Part shown: positions 5,689 to 5,934 of the stretch, piece after piece | Position numbering within the stretch: the first letter of the stretch is position 1 | Layout: each line of letters opens with the position of its first letter | Origin: an uncultured Christensenella sp. | GTDB lineage: Bacteria; Bacillota; Clostridia; Christensenellales; UBA1242 | Assembly: GCA_949291975.1 (NCBI GenBank) | Contig: CASEYA010000059.1 | Coordinates: 1 to 5,934 of the forward strand | Reading direction: 5' to 3' | Length of the DNA: 5,934 nt | Made by a program: the position numbers and the translations under genes | Notes under the pieces: model-generated | The model's database searches: none | The model's input: the letters and a program-made list of their open reading frames with translations, nothing else | Told to the model about the DNA's origin: nothing

Positions 5689-5694
5689 AAACAT

Positions 5695-5922
5695 GTAAAA
5701 ATCTTTTTTGCAAAAAATTTTTAGCACAACCATTAAACAATATGTGAGGTTGCACAAAAATTTTAACAACAAATAAGTGCAAAAAAATAAGTAAAGAATA
5801 GCAAAAGTAAAAATGGGAAGTTAGAGCCAAAAATAAAACTTTAACAAAAAACAAGTTAAAAAAAGTTAAATTTTACAAAAAAATTATAGAAAAAACAATT
5901 TTGCAAAAGATAAAATAAAAAC
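5695..5922 (+). other. Long AT-rich 5' leader with alternative pairings, no gene seen
   Basis: This is the predicted untranslated leader of the gene beyond the window. A palindrome of six T, GC and six A spans 5704-5717. CAACC (5727-5731) pairs with GGTTG (5748-5752), extended below an internal loop by AAAATTTTT (5714-5722) with AAAAATTTT (5756-5764). GTTG (5749-5752) could instead pair with CAAC (5767-5770), and GCAC (5724-5727) with GTGC (5777-5780). Farther on, TTTAAC (5840-5845) faces two tandem GTTAAA copies (5855-5860 and 5865-5870). No known riboswitch was recognised. Some of these pairings are expected by chance in such AT-rich DNA. Confidence 0.35.
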
Positions 5923-5928
5923 AGGAGG
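5923..5928 (+). promoter_or_regulatory. Perfect Shine-Dalgarno site of a gene starting past the window
   Basis: AGGAGG lies six bases before the end of the sequence, so the start codon should be within the next few bases outside the window. No part of the coding region is visible, so the product cannot be named. Confidence 0.75.
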
Positions 5929-5934
5929 ATAAAA

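Noticed and set aside
5618..5854. Minus-strand open frame of 78 codons rich in Phe, Leu and His
   Set aside because: It runs across the promoter and leader of the right-edge gene, and its residues follow the A/T bias. It has no recognisable motif.
5851..5870. Tandem AAGTTAAA copies spaced 10 bases apart
   Set aside because: Only two short A/T-rich copies are present, which is too few for a repeat array or CRISPR. They are mentioned only as part of the leader.

Overview
The window is AT-rich throughout. It carries a germination-protease gene (gpr) next to a divergent ribosomal protein S20 gene (rpsT), an arrangement I recall from Bacillus and clostridia. With the Shine-Dalgarno sites and U-tailed intrinsic terminators, this points to a low-GC, endospore-forming member of the Bacillota, probably a clostridial lineage. 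The sequence does not identify the species. No mobile element, CRISPR array, tRNA or rRNA was seen.

Left part, minus strand, read right to left. rpsT (1553-1828) has its own extended -10 promoter and a strong terminator directly after its stop codon. Next comes a non-coding stretch that looks like an independent small RNA gene at about 1314-1460. It has a promoter at 1464-1493, three stable hairpins that need G-U pairs on the minus strand, and a textbook terminator at 1314-1342. Further left is a ChbG/YdjC-type carbohydrate deacetylase gene (391-1128) that has several altered family motifs and its own terminator (265-288). A doubtful 61-residue ORF sits at 31-216.

Middle and right, plus strand. 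gpr (1925-2758) is divergent from rpsT; the gap between them holds a perfect 7-bp dyad. gpr ends in a terminator and possibly a second one. murI (glutamate racemase, 2918-3712) and glmS (glucosamine-6-phosphate synthase, 3700-5511) overlap by 13 bases and form a probable two-gene operon. MurI supplies D-glutamate and GlmS supplies the amino sugar for UDP-GlcNAc, so both feed peptidoglycan precursor synthesis. No glmS ribozyme is visible and glmS has no 5' UTR of its own. A terminator follows at 5551-5582.

Right edge. A good promoter (5660-5688) drives an AT-rich leader of about 240 bases with mutually exclusive pairings. It ends in a perfect AGGAGG six bases before the window stops, so an unseen gene begins just beyond the edge.

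The most notable item is the putative small RNA between rpsT and the deacetylase gene, which I could not assign to a known family.
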